A DNA stretch of 20,420 bases, taken from a virus. Shown piece after piece: positions 6,456 to 13,116 of the stretch. The position numbers and the translations under genes are program-made. Each line of letters starts with the position of its first letter. The first letter of the stretch is position 1. The stretch is from positions 1 through 20,420 of IMG/VR virus record IMGVR_UViG_3300030110_000088, one strand, 5' to 3'. Below the pieces are notes generated by a model. The model ran no database searches. It had not been told where the DNA came from and saw nothing but the letters and a program-made list of their open reading frames with translations.

Positions 6456-7082
6456 CTAGGCTTCGTAGCCCATCAATTCAATAAAGAGTTTACCAGCAGT
6501 GTAATCAGCGTCTGTAGCTGCGCCTGTTGTCAAGTACAGGAACTGATCAGCCGCAGGAACAGCAGTAAAGTAAACTTTACTTCCTGTTGTAGCGTCACCA
6601 GCATTGACAAGAAGCGTTTCAGTCAAGTCACCGATTGCTCCGTCCTCAACACCTGTACCTTCTGTGGCAGAGTGCACGTTAATATCTGGGTCACCGCCAG
6701 CAGGTGCTTCAAAACACTCCATGCTTCCAGTCAAGATGGTGCCGTTTTTCGCAGCAGTAATCTGACCAATGTGACAAACAAGTGCTGTGCCGTTGACACC
6801 AATGATGTCACCAGATCCTGTTGAACGCAGACCAGTTAGGTCAATAAGAATACGAGTTGTAATGATGCCGCCTACACGCTGGACAGAACTGCGGTAGATC
6901 GTTCCAGAACCGGTGGTAATACCAGTGCCAGCCTCTACAGCCATTGTGTTTGCATCAAACGAAGACACACCAGTTGAACTGATGCTTGAAAGAGTAGTGA
7001 AAGCGCCGGTAGAAGAGTTTTTGCTGACAGAGGTAAAACCACCTTGTGAGCGAACTGCACCGGTAAAAGTTGTTGTAGCCAT
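6456..7082 (-). CDS. Beta-rich phage structural protein (208 aa)
   Basis: The protein begins MATTTFTGAVRSQGGFTSVSK and is rich in Thr, Ser, Gly and Ala with strands such as VQRVGGIITTRILIDLTGLRS, ALVCHIGQITAAKNGTILTG and KVYFTAVPAADQFLYLTTGA. The closing segment ADYTAGKLFIELMGYEA is typical of beta-sandwich virion proteins from marine phages. It has no TM segment. AGGAG lies six bases upstream of its ATG. It follows the major capsid gene but is separated from it by a strong terminator and followed by another, so its expression level may be set independently. A capsid decoration or tail role is likely but not provable. Confidence 0.72.
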   Translation of the reverse strand: MATTTFTGAVRSQGGFTSVSKNSSTGAFTTLSSISSTGVSSFDANTMAVEAGTGITTGSGTIYRSSVQRVGGIITTRILIDLTGLRSTGSGDIIGVNGTALVCHIGQITAAKNGTILTGSMECFEAPAGGDPDINVHSATEGTGVEDGAIGDLTETLLVNAGDATTGSKVYFTAVPAADQFLYLTTGAATDADYTAGKLFIELMGYEA

Positions 7083-7151
7083 GTCATTCTCCTGTCGTGG
7101 CTAGTGTCAGCCGCCCAATGCGACTGTCAGGGATTAAAAAAACTATACAAT

Positions 7152-7204
7152 AAAAAAGAGCGGCTGTGAAGCCGCTCTTTCTAATCTCTACGGGAGAAGA
7201 GATT
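7152..7204 (-). terminator. Strong terminator (tandem hairpins) after major capsid gene
   Basis: An 11-bp perfect stem pairs 7155-7165 (aaagagcggct) with 7170-7180 (agccgctcttt) around a four-base loop. On the minus strand it is followed by TTTTTT then ATTG, a classical rho-independent terminator. Immediately before it in transcription order is a second hairpin, 7183-7189 with 7198-7204 (aatctct/agagatt), starting at the capsid stop codon. The pair should end most capsid messages and protect their 3' ends. Confidence 0.9.
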
Positions 7205-8116
7205 TTAGGCTGCGCCCGGTGTTCCAAACACTGAACGCCAATCAGAAACGCCGAAGCTATAACGCTCACGGGCCTTGAACCGCATGTTTCCGGTGTCAAA
7301 GTCACCTTCCATAGCAGTCTTGATTGGAGAACGGTTAAAGTATTTGAAACCGTTAGGTGCATCGGTCTTGATGAAAAACGCATCTGTATCCGTCAAGAAA
7401 TGGTTAACTACTGCCCCTTCAGGAAGCATACCCATGTTCTTAATAGCATTTGCATCGTTATCAGCCGTTGCTGAACGCAAGTTTGAGTTGATCACACGCT
7501 CTGCGATAAACTGCAATTCTTTTGGAATGATAAGCTTCGTTCCACGAACTGCAATCTTCAGACCACGCTCATCTGTCAAACCAGCAATATCAATCAACAT
7601 TTGCTCAAGTGAAGTTTCGTTCAAATCAGCGGCTGTTGAAAGAAGGTTGCGCTGGTTACCAGACAACGATGGGTGTGATGAAGAACAAAGTGCTGCACCA
7701 TCACCGATTGCAGAAGCGCCTGTGCTGAACGCATTGTTCAGGATAGCCGCAGCTTTAATCTGCTTTGTCTGAGCCATAGAGCGGGCCAGAGCTTTGGTGT
7801 AGCGTGATGCAAGACGGTCATACAGATTATCCTCAATGGCTTCTTCGGTAATCGAAAACGCCAAAGCGATTGTCTCGTGTGTGTACCGTGCAGTGTAGGT
7901 CTCTTGAGCATCATCAAAGGAGATGGCAGAGCCCTCTTCCTTAGTTGGCGCTGTTGAGAAACCCCCCAACATCACTTCTTCTTCAAATGAACGGTCTGAA
8001 GACTCCTCATCGAAGATCTCCGCATGTTCATTCTCGTAACGGTCGTACTCTAGTCCGAACAGTGCATTTAGACCGGGTTCTAGCTCTTTAGCTAGTTGTG
8101 CTCTTGAAATAGCCAT
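7205..8116 (-). CDS. Major capsid protein, HK97 fold
   Basis: The 303-aa protein has the acidic/helical N-arm (MAISRAQLAKELEPGLNALFGLEYDRYENEHAEIF), then a VMLGGFSTAPTKEEGSAISFDDAQETYTARY E-loop-like segment (48-78). A spine-helix region contains DNLYDRLASRYTKALARSMAQTKQIKAAAILNNAFS (95-130), followed by GDGAALCSSSHP, EQMLIDIAGLTDERG and a C-terminal A-domain with KLIIPKELQFIAERV and KARERYSFGVSDWRSVFG. This order is that of HK97-type capsid proteins of Mu-head/podovirus lineages. A very strong SD (AGGAGGAGG) precedes the ATG and a strong terminator follows, consistent with very high expression. It follows scaffold, unknown and decoration genes, the expected head order. Confidence 0.9.
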   Translation of the reverse strand: MAISRAQLAKELEPGLNALFGLEYDRYENEHAEIFDEESSDRSFEEEVMLGGFSTAPTKEEGSAISFDDAQETYTARYTHETIALAFSITEEAIEDNLYDRLASRYTKALARSMAQTKQIKAAAILNNAFSTGASAIGDGAALCSSSHPSLSGNQRNLLSTAADLNETSLEQMLIDIAGLTDERGLKIAVRGTKLIIPKELQFIAERVINSNLRSATADNDANAIKNMGMLPEGAVVNHFLTDTDAFFIKTDAPNGFKYFNRSPIKTAMEGDFDTGNMRFKARERYSFGVSDWRSVFGTPGAA

Positions 8117-8130
8117 GTTCTAGCCTCCTC

Positions 8131-8763
8131 CTATATACCGGTTGTAGCGTAGGTGCCAACCGCAATGGTCGTACCTGTGTTGAAATGACCGTTCAAACGA
8201 ACGATGTACTGGTGTCCAGCAGCGGAATAATCCGTATTACCTTCGTCCTCATAGAGGCCGACGATACGAACATCCAAAGTGTTAGTAGTAGCCGCTGTAC
8301 TGATGTCTAGCATGTCGCTTGATTTACCAGTGTTTGTGCTACCATTGTTAACACTTGCCATGTCACAGTTAATGAAAACGTCTGCCAACGCGGTTGCCCG
8401 GTTGGTGTTTGTTCCATCAGCTACAACAGAGAACAACTGCATTGGATCATCATATACATAAGCTTTGACAGGATGATTCGTGTCAACACTTACGGCATTT
8501 GATCCGGGCCAATAATTTAGGTGTGTCGTCTTACCAGTAACTGAGTCTACATACTCAACACCACCTAGAACGCCTAGAGGAGCAATCGCCTGATCGGTGA
8601 TGATGATTGTTCCAGTAGAAGCGGGCACAACAATGCCCCCGTTGTAGATAGCAGTAGTGTAGTTGTTAGCAATTTCATACATCGTCGTTGCGTTGTTGTT
8701 GACATTGCCACCCACTTTACCAATAGGACGAAGGCCGTAACCACCTGATAGTGTATTCGCCAT
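8131..8763 (-). CDS. Putative capsid decoration / head structural protein
   Basis: The 210-aa protein starts MANTLSGGYGLRPIGKVGGN and has a beta-rich core: TAIYNGGIVVPASTGTIII, APLGVLGGVEYVD, HPVKAYVYDDPMQLFSVVAD, DVFINCDMASVNNG, TLDVRIVGLYEDE and HQYIVRLNGHF. The GGYGLRPIGKxGG start and PLGVLGGVEY segment are typical of the protein encoded directly upstream of the capsid gene in many marine phages, which I take as a decoration or stabilising protein. AGGAG lies six bases before its ATG and it ends 14 bases before the capsid start. No TM or signal sequence. Exact role is inferred from location. Confidence 0.75.
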   Translation of the reverse strand: MANTLSGGYGLRPIGKVGGNVNNNATTMYEIANNYTTAIYNGGIVVPASTGTIIITDQAIAPLGVLGGVEYVDSVTGKTTHLNYWPGSNAVSVDTNHPVKAYVYDDPMQLFSVVADGTNTNRATALADVFINCDMASVNNGSTNTGKSSDMLDISTAATTNTLDVRIVGLYEDEGNTDYSAAGHQYIVRLNGHFNTGTTIAVGTYATTGI

Positions 8764-8792
8764 TAGGCTCTCCTATTAAAAAAATGGTGCCC

Positions 8793-9281
8793 TTATCTTT
8801 GTGGGCCACCAAAGGTTACACGAGATTGACGATCTGCTTTAGAAATCGTCATAGTCGAATGTGCATTCTCGCGCATCATATCAGAGTCAACGGCCTGCAT
8901 CTGGTCTGCGCTTCTTTGATTAAAGTAAGCACTTCTTTCAGCAACTGTTTCATCGGGTATGCGAGCAAGAATAAGTCCACCTACTCCAAACACACCTTCA
9001 TATTTACCTGAGTCAAGTACCGGGGCCTCAAAGTCTGGGTACTCATCCTTACGGACAAGCTCATAACCTTCGCGCAGTTTCGCGCTGATGTTCTTAGTAT
9101 CGTCAAAACCGCGGGTTTCAGCCCTGATCCAACGATGCTTAAAACCATCCGGTGCAGGTGGTGCATCCAACATAGACGGGGGAGCCCACGGCTTACGCTG
9201 CGCCGTTTTCTCCCTAGTTTGGTTAGCGCGAGCAGTACGTTTTACTGTACCTTCAAACATTTCGTTCTGTTCTTCAGACAT
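8793..9281 (-). CDS. Head-cluster protein of unknown function (162 aa)
   Basis: The protein begins MSEEQNEMFEGTVKRTARAN with a basic, probably flexible N-terminus. It then has GFKHRWIRAETRGFDDTKNI (about residues 46-65), AKLREGYELVRKDEYPDF, and GVFGVGGLILARIPDETVAERSAYFNQRSADQMQAVD (96-132). The 'HRWIRAE..GF.D..N....LREGYE.V' and 'GGLILARIPDETVAER' pattern is conserved next to scaffold genes in marine phages as I recall. AAGGAG precedes the ATG. It lies between scaffold and decoration genes and is likely a head assembly or minor capsid component, with no catalytic motif visible. Confidence 0.75.
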   Translation of the reverse strand: MSEEQNEMFEGTVKRTARANQTREKTAQRKPWAPPSMLDAPPAPDGFKHRWIRAETRGFDDTKNISAKLREGYELVRKDEYPDFEAPVLDSGKYEGVFGVGGLILARIPDETVAERSAYFNQRSADQMQAVDSDMMRENAHSTMTISKADRQSRVTFGGPQR

Positions 9282-9286
9282 TTAAC

Positions 9287-10171
9287 TTACTCCTTCACGT
9301 ATTTCGCGTATTCTTCAAGCGGCACACCCAATTTCTTTGCTATCGCAACTTGGCTAGGGGTGAGTCTAACCTTTTTCCCACTACTGCGCCCAGAACTTGT
9401 GCGGGATACAGAAGCTACGGTCTGAGCGGGCCGCTTGCTTCCCCCGGTTTTTAACTTGTGCGGAAACTCTTCCCGCATACGGTTATCCAGTTCAGTATAG
9501 TACTCATCGCTCTGCGGGTCAAACCCTTCATTTTCGACAAGCTTTTTGTGAACACCAAAAGCTGCATAAGTCATGGCCTCATCAGAACCAAACCAGTCAT
9601 TTCTAGAGGCCCAGTTTTCTGCTTTAGGGTCCGGACGACGCGGCTGCTGTTGAGGCATGGGCTGCTGAACTTGAGCCTGTGCCTGCGCTTGAACCTGCTG
9701 GGCATACCGCTCTTGTTGCATTTTGGCCTGTTGAGCCCGGTCATTTTCAATGGCCAAAGAAGTTATTTTTCTCTGCGCTTCAACAACCCCGTTTGTATCT
9801 CCAATTTCAATAGCTTTTGCTAAGTCTTGTTCAGCATTTCCCATCTGAGAGTTAACACGATTGCTATATTCGTTGACATAATTGGTGTCGAGAGTGTTCA
9901 TACGGGTTTTTAGCTGCTCCGCTTCACTCTTAACATTTTGAGCATATCGTAGAGCTTCTTCTTCCCGACGCTCTGCTTCCCGCATTTTCTTAGTCAAACG
10001 ATCAATCCGCTTCTGCGTATTGCTCTCAGCTTTTTCAAACTGATCGTCTTCCGTCTCCGCTACAAGTGGCGCTTCTTTTACATCTTCGCCAGAAACGTCT
10101 ACTTCAGTTTCTTCTGCGTCATCCAAATCCAGTTCGATCTGGTCAGTTTCTTTTAAATTTTCTTTCGCCAT
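9287..10171 (-). CDS. Capsid scaffolding protein
   Basis: The protein is acidic at the N-terminus (DQIELDLDDAEETEVDVSGEDV), then forms a long charged coiled coil (about residues 50-130, including KRIDRLTKKMREAERREEEALRY). A Gln/Ala run about residues 150-175 (QQVQAQAQAQVQQPMPQQQP) is followed by a conserved C-terminal block KAENWASRNDWFGSDEAMTYAAFGVHKKL and VRLTPSQVAIAKKLGVPLEEYAKYVKE. Such an acidic, helical protein directly before the head genes is typical of phage scaffolds. Two consecutive ATGs occur at 10174 and 10171; the second is preferred because AGGAG is six bases away. It lies 9 bases after the co-chaperonin gene. Confidence 0.85.
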   Translation of the reverse strand: MAKENLKETDQIELDLDDAEETEVDVSGEDVKEAPLVAETEDDQFEKAESNTQKRIDRLTKKMREAERREEEALRYAQNVKSEAEQLKTRMNTLDTNYVNEYSNRVNSQMGNAEQDLAKAIEIGDTNGVVEAQRKITSLAIENDRAQQAKMQQERYAQQVQAQAQAQVQQPMPQQQPRRPDPKAENWASRNDWFGSDEAMTYAAFGVHKKLVENEGFDPQSDEYYTELDNRMREEFPHKLKTGGSKRPAQTVASVSRTSSGRSSGKKVRLTPSQVAIAKKLGVPLEEYAKYVKE

Positions 10172-10180
10172 CATTCGCTC

Positions 10181-10627
10181 CTAGAAATGAAGAATATCTT
10201 CAGGTTCTTTAATTTTAGCCAAAACCTCATCATCATTGAGTATCCTGACTTCACCACCGTCAATTTTAAAACGAGACCCGGAATAACGAGCAAACATCAC
10301 CCAGTTACCTTCCTCGCACCAAGGCCCCGTAGGAAACTTTTCCGCATCCTTGTAAGCTAGATCCCCTACTTTGAGGACATAGCCCACCTGTGTTGAAACG
10401 GTCTGTTCCTGAACCACCGCATCCGGAAGGTAAATACCCCCGTCTGTTTTGCCTTTACCACGGTATGGAAGAACCAGAATGCGCCATCCCGTAGGTGTAG
10501 GCATTCTTTCTAGAAGTGACCCCTCAATAGCTTCGGGGTCTAATACTTTATCAGAAGGCTCTTTGTAAGCCTCTGCAATAGTTGCAACACCCTTAGATGC
10601 CGCAGCTAAATCAACTGCTTTAGTCAT
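10181..10627 (-). CDS. Phage GroES-like co-chaperonin (Cpn10 family)
   Basis: The 148-aa protein carries the Cpn10 pattern after a 44-residue extension: GWRILVLPYRGKGKTDGGIYLPD (47-69), EQTVSTQVGYVLKVGDLAYKD (74-94), WCEEGNWVMFARYSGSRFKIDGGEVRILNDDEVLAKI (103-139). GGIYL at 63-67 aligns with the GGIVL hydrophobic tripeptide region of the GroES mobile loop that contacts GroEL; GNWVMFARYSG matches the GDIVIFNDGYG strand. Bacterial GroES is about 97 aa, so the N-terminal extension is extra, as in phage versions. AGGAG precedes the ATG. It is next to scaffold and capsid genes, which fits a T4 gp31-like role: redirecting host GroEL to fold the capsid protein. Family is clear, role inferred. Confidence 0.88.
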   Translation of the reverse strand: MTKAVDLAAASKGVATIAEAYKEPSDKVLDPEAIEGSLLERMPTPTGWRILVLPYRGKGKTDGGIYLPDAVVQEQTVSTQVGYVLKVGDLAYKDAEKFPTGPWCEEGNWVMFARYSGSRFKIDGGEVRILNDDEVLAKIKEPEDILHF

Positions 10628-10817
10628 TGCTTCGCTCCTGTTTATCTAGCAGGCCCTTGAGTTCCTGTTCCACGTGATCTAGGGCTTTTAAATTACCCAT
10701 GAGCTCACGATACTGCTCTATGTTCTTCACGTTATCATAAATCAACAAGTCTTGAATGGCTTGTCGCCGTTCTTTTATTATGCGAAAAACAGCTTCCGCA
10801 AAGTAAACTTCATCCAC
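10620..10817 (-). CDS. Small conserved helical phage protein (65 aa)
   Basis: The protein has one helix (MDEVYFAEAVFRIIKERRQAIQDLLI), a DNVKNIEQYRELMGNLKALDHVEQELKGLLDKQE second helix, and an acidic end. The KERR-x-I-x-D-x2-x5-VK-x-IEQYRELMGNLKALDHV pattern is shared by a short protein found near head genes of many T7-like and marine podoviruses. The start is GTG at 10817; no in-frame ATG is available and GGAG lies about eight bases upstream. It overlaps the co-chaperonin ATG by 8 bases. No TM, so a soluble hairpin or dimer is likely; function unknown. Confidence 0.72.
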   Translation of the reverse strand: MDEVYFAEAVFRIIKERRQAIQDLLIYDNVKNIEQYRELMGNLKALDHVEQELKGLLDKQERSND

Positions 10818-10859
10818 TCCGATAACTCCGCATTAAATCCTATGTGTTCTTATAACACA

Positions 10860-11312
10860 CTATTCGGATTCCGCAAGAGCTCTCATCCTGTCTACCAAAC
10901 GTCTGGCCCGATTTGGGACCTGTGTATACCATCTGGAATCCACCATCTCATCTGCGGCTTTATTCCAGTCTCTATCGTCCACACCGGCTTTCATGCCTTT
11001 GAACTTGCTAAGTCTGGGTCTGCCCATATTAAACATCATGTTTGCAATGATGTGCTGACACTCTTCGGGCAGGTCATCGAAGTCCGGGTACAATACTTTG
11101 CACTCATCAACAGTCACTGTCATATCTAGTGAGAACAACTGCTTTACTCGCTCCTGTTCCACGACTGTGCCAACAGGTTTGCTGTGTTCTTCGTCAATTT
11201 CTGTGATGAGGTGACCTATGCCACAAGTTGGGAGTCCAAGATGATCTAAATACACCTCGTACTTGCACCCCTCATCCTCCGCGATCTCTCCGCGTAATTT
11301 ATCTTTGTTCAT
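10860..11312 (-). CDS. T4-type lysozyme endolysin (glycoside hydrolase 24)
   Basis: The 150-aa protein aligns by eye with T4 gpE: AEDEGCKYEVYLDHLGLPTCGIGHLIT (11-37) gives the catalytic E14, D23 and T29, equivalent to T4 E11, D20 and T26. Later NMMFNMGRPRLSKFKGMKAG (91-110) and AADEMVDSRWYTQVPNRARRLVDRMRAL (119-146) match the C-terminal lobe motif SRWYxQxPNRAxR. It cleaves the MurNAc-GlcNAc bonds of host peptidoglycan. There is no N-terminal signal or TM anchor, so release depends on the holin. Its ATG overlaps the holin stop (ATGA), the classic holin-endolysin arrangement. Slightly shorter than T4 lysozyme (164 aa) but complete. Confidence 0.93.
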   Translation of the reverse strand: MNKDKLRGEIAEDEGCKYEVYLDHLGLPTCGIGHLITEIDEEHSKPVGTVVEQERVKQLFSLDMTVTVDECKVLYPDFDDLPEECQHIIANMMFNMGRPRLSKFKGMKAGVDDRDWNKAADEMVDSRWYTQVPNRARRLVDRMRALAESE

Positions 11313-11686
11313 TTTTTAAATCCTTTTAGACCCCGTATTCCAAAAGAAGCTCCGATTGAGGCATACATCGCCCATTGAAACCATTCTGGTGTACGAGACA
11401 AAGCGGCAAACCCATCCTCAACATACTGTTGAGTAAACGGAATGAAGCACATTGCAATTATACAAATAAACAAAATAGTCCATGCTTCGTCTTTCCACGA
11501 GTTATCAGAGGCTTGCGCCATTATTTTTTCCCAGCCCGCCTCATGCGTAGCTGCCGTAACCATAACCTGCGCTTCTGCCTCTGCCCGTGCTTTGGCTACA
11601 GCGCCCTTGGCTTTAGTCTGTTCAATCTTTGATTCCATAAACGAGCCCGCAAGACTTGCTATGGGGCCTATAAGTGCCTGTATCAT
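11309..11686 (-). CDS. Holin, 3-TM / GTA-holin-like
   Basis: The 125-aa protein has a hydrophobic N-terminus (IQALIGPIASLAGSFM, 2-17), a charged Ala/Lys/Glu helix (18-50), and SDNSWKDEAWTILFICIIAMCFIPFTQQYV (60-89) with a TM at about 69-85. A second TM-like helix follows at about 101-118 (EWFQWAMYASIGASFGIRG). The SWKDE-W-T..., FIPFT, GF-x-AL-x-x-P-EW-x2-W and SFGIRGLKGFKK order is that of the 3-TM holins also present in gene transfer agents. It makes the inner-membrane lesion that frees the lysozyme, whose ATG overlaps this stop. Its own ATG overlaps the preceding stop. Confidence 0.85.
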   Translation of the reverse strand: MIQALIGPIASLAGSFMESKIEQTKAKGAVAKARAEAEAQVMVTAATHEAGWEKIMAQASDNSWKDEAWTILFICIIAMCFIPFTQQYVEDGFAALSRTPEWFQWAMYASIGASFGIRGLKGFKK

Positions 11687-11892
11687 TGCTCAATAATCTC
11701 CATTATTTCGCCTGCTTCAATTTTTACCTTTAACTGCTTACATGCCCACCTTTTATCAAAATCAATTGTATGTCCAGTATTACGCTTGATTTTACGGCGC
11801 ACGGTCAAACATTGAGACAAGTTTTCATACGGCGTATATTCTACTTTTTCATCGCCAATCATCAATAGTAAAACAAAGGTAACTTCAATCAT
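11683..11892 (-). CDS. Small putative exported protein with Cys pair (69 aa)
   Basis: The N-terminus MIEVTFVLLLMIGDE is a short hydrophobic segment without a positive cluster, possibly an uncleaved anchor. It is followed by YTPYENLSQCLTVRRKIKRN and DKRWACKQLKV, giving C28 and C51 about 23 residues apart. The same layout (hydrophobic start, [S/R]-x-C near the start of a helix, a later Cys) occurs in the 73-aa and 68-aa genes upstream in the same operon. It sits between the 131-aa anchored protein (8-nt overlap) and the holin (ATGA overlap), suggesting a lysis or envelope role. No named family; disulfide formation is inferred. Confidence 0.65.
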   Translation of the reverse strand: MIEVTFVLLLMIGDEKVEYTPYENLSQCLTVRRKIKRNTGHTIDFDKRWACKQLKVKIEAGEIMEIIEQ

Positions 11893-12280
11893 TGTTCGTC
11901 AGCTTTTCTATGTTGTCCTCTATCTTAGTAAGCCGCCTATCGTAAAACTCTAAAACCAGCTTTTGTTGCTGATCATGTGGAGCGTTACCGCTTTCTATGT
12001 TTTCAGCCAGCTTTTCTAACTCACTAGCCAAATGCTCTATCATCATAAACTGTTCTGAATCGGCTGGCAAACTACCCATTTCACCACGAGGCCACTTAAT
12101 ACGAAACTCTGTGTTTTGCCCCAAGTCTGTTTCAACAAGAATAAATTTATTCTCTATCGTGTTCAGCCGTTCTATTACTCCAAAATAAGCCCATGTTGCT
12201 ACCGCTGCGCCAACCACCATCGCAATCAAATTGCGGATTGGCATAGATAACTCTGTGTTTTCGCTTAACTTAGTAGCCAC
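11885..12280 (-). CDS. Membrane-anchored protein with conserved KWPRGE motif (131 aa)
   Basis: A TM helix spans about residues 15-35 (PIRNLIAMVVGAAVATWAYFG). It is followed by a coiled stretch (ERLNTIENKFILVETDLGQN), then the conserved NTEFRIKWPRGEMGSLPADSEQ block (56-76), then a charged coiled coil to the end (ASELEKLAENIES, RRLTKIEDNIEKL). I recall this block as constant in marine phage genomes but never assigned. The GTG at 12280 overlaps the upstream stop (TAGTG) and is preferred because the N-terminal LSENTELS residues belong to the conserved region. Lying two genes before the holin, it could be a spanin-like or superinfection protein; this is a guess. Confidence 0.72.
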   Translation of the reverse strand: MATKLSENTELSMPIRNLIAMVVGAAVATWAYFGVIERLNTIENKFILVETDLGQNTEFRIKWPRGEMGSLPADSEQFMMIEHLASELEKLAENIESGNAPHDQQQKLVLEFYDRRLTKIEDNIEKLTNND

Positions 12281-12492
12281 TATTCAACACCCATTATACG
12301 TGACAGACCAAACACCTCCATAAGCATAAACGTGAAAAACAGAAGCAAAACGCCTCCGGCTATCAACTTACCGCTGAAATTAGTAGAACCTATCCGTATA
12401 GCTATAAACTCATTACCTAATATGCGAAGGACCAGTTCAAAGCTGTTCTCCCCAACAGCTAACGATATTGGCTTTTTCTTTTCTTCAGTCAC
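12280..12492 (-). CDS. Small C-terminally anchored membrane protein (70 aa)
   Basis: The protein has a cationic head (MTEEKKKPISL), a short amphipathic central part (ENSFELVLRILGNEFIAIRIGSTNFSG), and a strong TM helix at about residues 42-63 (KLIAGGVLLLFFTFMLMEVFG) close to the C-terminus. It starts at a GTG with AAAGGAAA upstream and overlaps the 73-aa gene stop by 8 bases. Its own stop overlaps the next GTG by one base. The single TM and small size suit an envelope-targeting phage accessory, such as a holin regulator, but no family can be named. Confidence 0.68.
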   Translation of the reverse strand: MTEEKKKPISLAVGENSFELVLRILGNEFIAIRIGSTNFSGKLIAGGVLLLFFTFMLMEVFGLSRIMGVE

Positions 12493-12706
12493 AACTTTCC
12501 TTTCCAGCGCAATCTGTTGAAAAACAATGCGCCATCAATTTATAATATCGGTTACGGTATGTAGCTCTCCACATGTCCTCTCGTATCATGTATTCACATT
12601 GTGACAGGCTCATCGGTTGTTGAAGAACTAACTGATTACCAATATATTCCCATTCTTCACCGGTATGCCCCCACATACTAATAACAAGAACAAACTCCTT
12701 AACCAT
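12485..12706 (-). CDS. Small putative exported Cys-rich protein (73 aa)
   Basis: The N-terminus MVKEFVLVISMWG is a short hydrophobic segment. The body has EWEYIGNQLVLQQPMSLSQCEYMIREDMWRATY and ends RYYKLMAHCFSTDCAGKESCD, with cysteines at residues 37, 61, 66 and 72. The ending LMAHCF-x-x-DCAGKE-x-CD is a pattern I recall in marine phage lysis regions. Four Cys in a small exported chain suggest two disulfides. The LSQC motif is shared with the 69-aa gene downstream. Overlaps both neighbours by 8 bases. Function unknown. Confidence 0.68.
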   Translation of the reverse strand: MVKEFVLVISMWGHTGEEWEYIGNQLVLQQPMSLSQCEYMIREDMWRATYRNRYYKLMAHCFSTDCAGKESCD

Positions 12707-12905
12707 CGCTGATTATAACCCATTTAACGTCGTTTTTAGTGCTCGACACCCTAAAGTTACCGGCTTTTGACCAGTCGATTTCTTCTAAGCCATCGTTGAA
12801 GACAACTTTCTGGCCGACATCTATAATGGTATCTTGTTGAGTTTCATATTGGTGATAGTGGTGCATTCCATAAGCTAATGCGCCAAATAACAGTATCGCT
12901 TCCAT
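12699..12905 (-). CDS. Small protein with hydrophobic N-terminus (68 aa)
   Basis: The product begins MEAILLFGALAYGMHHYHQY: a short hydrophobic segment (3-13) followed by a His/Tyr cluster (H15, H16, H18). A soluble beta-like tail follows (IIDVGQKVVFNDGLEEIDWSKAGNFRVSSTKNDVKWVIISD). The ATG has GAGG about seven bases upstream and its stop overlaps the next gene by 8 bases. It may be a membrane-tethered periplasmic peptide. No family is recognised. Confidence 0.6.
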   Translation of the reverse strand: MEAILLFGALAYGMHHYHQYETQQDTIIDVGQKVVFNDGLEEIDWSKAGNFRVSSTKNDVKWVIISDG

Positions 12906-12909
12906 TTTA

Positions 12910-13116
12910 CTACCTCGTTAAACTTCCTTTAGGTAGCCCCCTGCAACTCCATCTCACCGGCTTGTATCCCCGCATATGCTTATGAACGTCCCTAGACATT
13001 TCAAAAGCCCGTGCCTCACAACGCTCCATACTTTCATACGGACCACGCTGATCCTCAAGCTGTAGGCAATACTCCATGTTATTTATTAAACAAGCAAGAA
13101 CTATCGCTTGAAACAT
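12910..13116 (-). CDS. Small putative exported Cys protein (68 aa)
   Basis: From the ATG at 13116 the protein is MFQAIVLACLINNMEYCLQL, then EDQRGPYESMERCEARAFEM, ending HMRGYKPVRWSCRGLPKGSLTR. The hydrophobic start followed by a probable helix with C33 and a distal C58 mirrors the two other Cys proteins of this operon. The frame is open further upstream, but I reject that extension because it lies wholly within the EF-hand gene and the ATG at 13116 overlaps that gene's stop as TAATG. A periplasmic disulfide-bonded peptide is inferred; function unknown. Confidence 0.65.
   Translation of the reverse strand: MFQAIVLACLINNMEYCLQLEDQRGPYESMERCEARAFEMSRDVHKHMRGYKPVRWSCRGLPKGSLTR

Noticed and set aside
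7275-7772. Plus-strand open frame opposite the capsid gene.
   Set aside because: It mirrors the capsid coding sequence, whose product is clearly recognisable; no start signal or known motif.
10666-10681. Second parS-like sequence (TGTTCCACGTGATCTA).
   Set aside because: It agrees with the parS consensus on one half and the centre but breaks the palindrome at three positions, and it lies in the coding sequence of the 65-aa gene.
10843-10859. Six-base inverted repeat after the lysozyme gene as a terminator.
   Set aside because: The stem is short and A/T-rich, and the minus strand has no T-tract after it.
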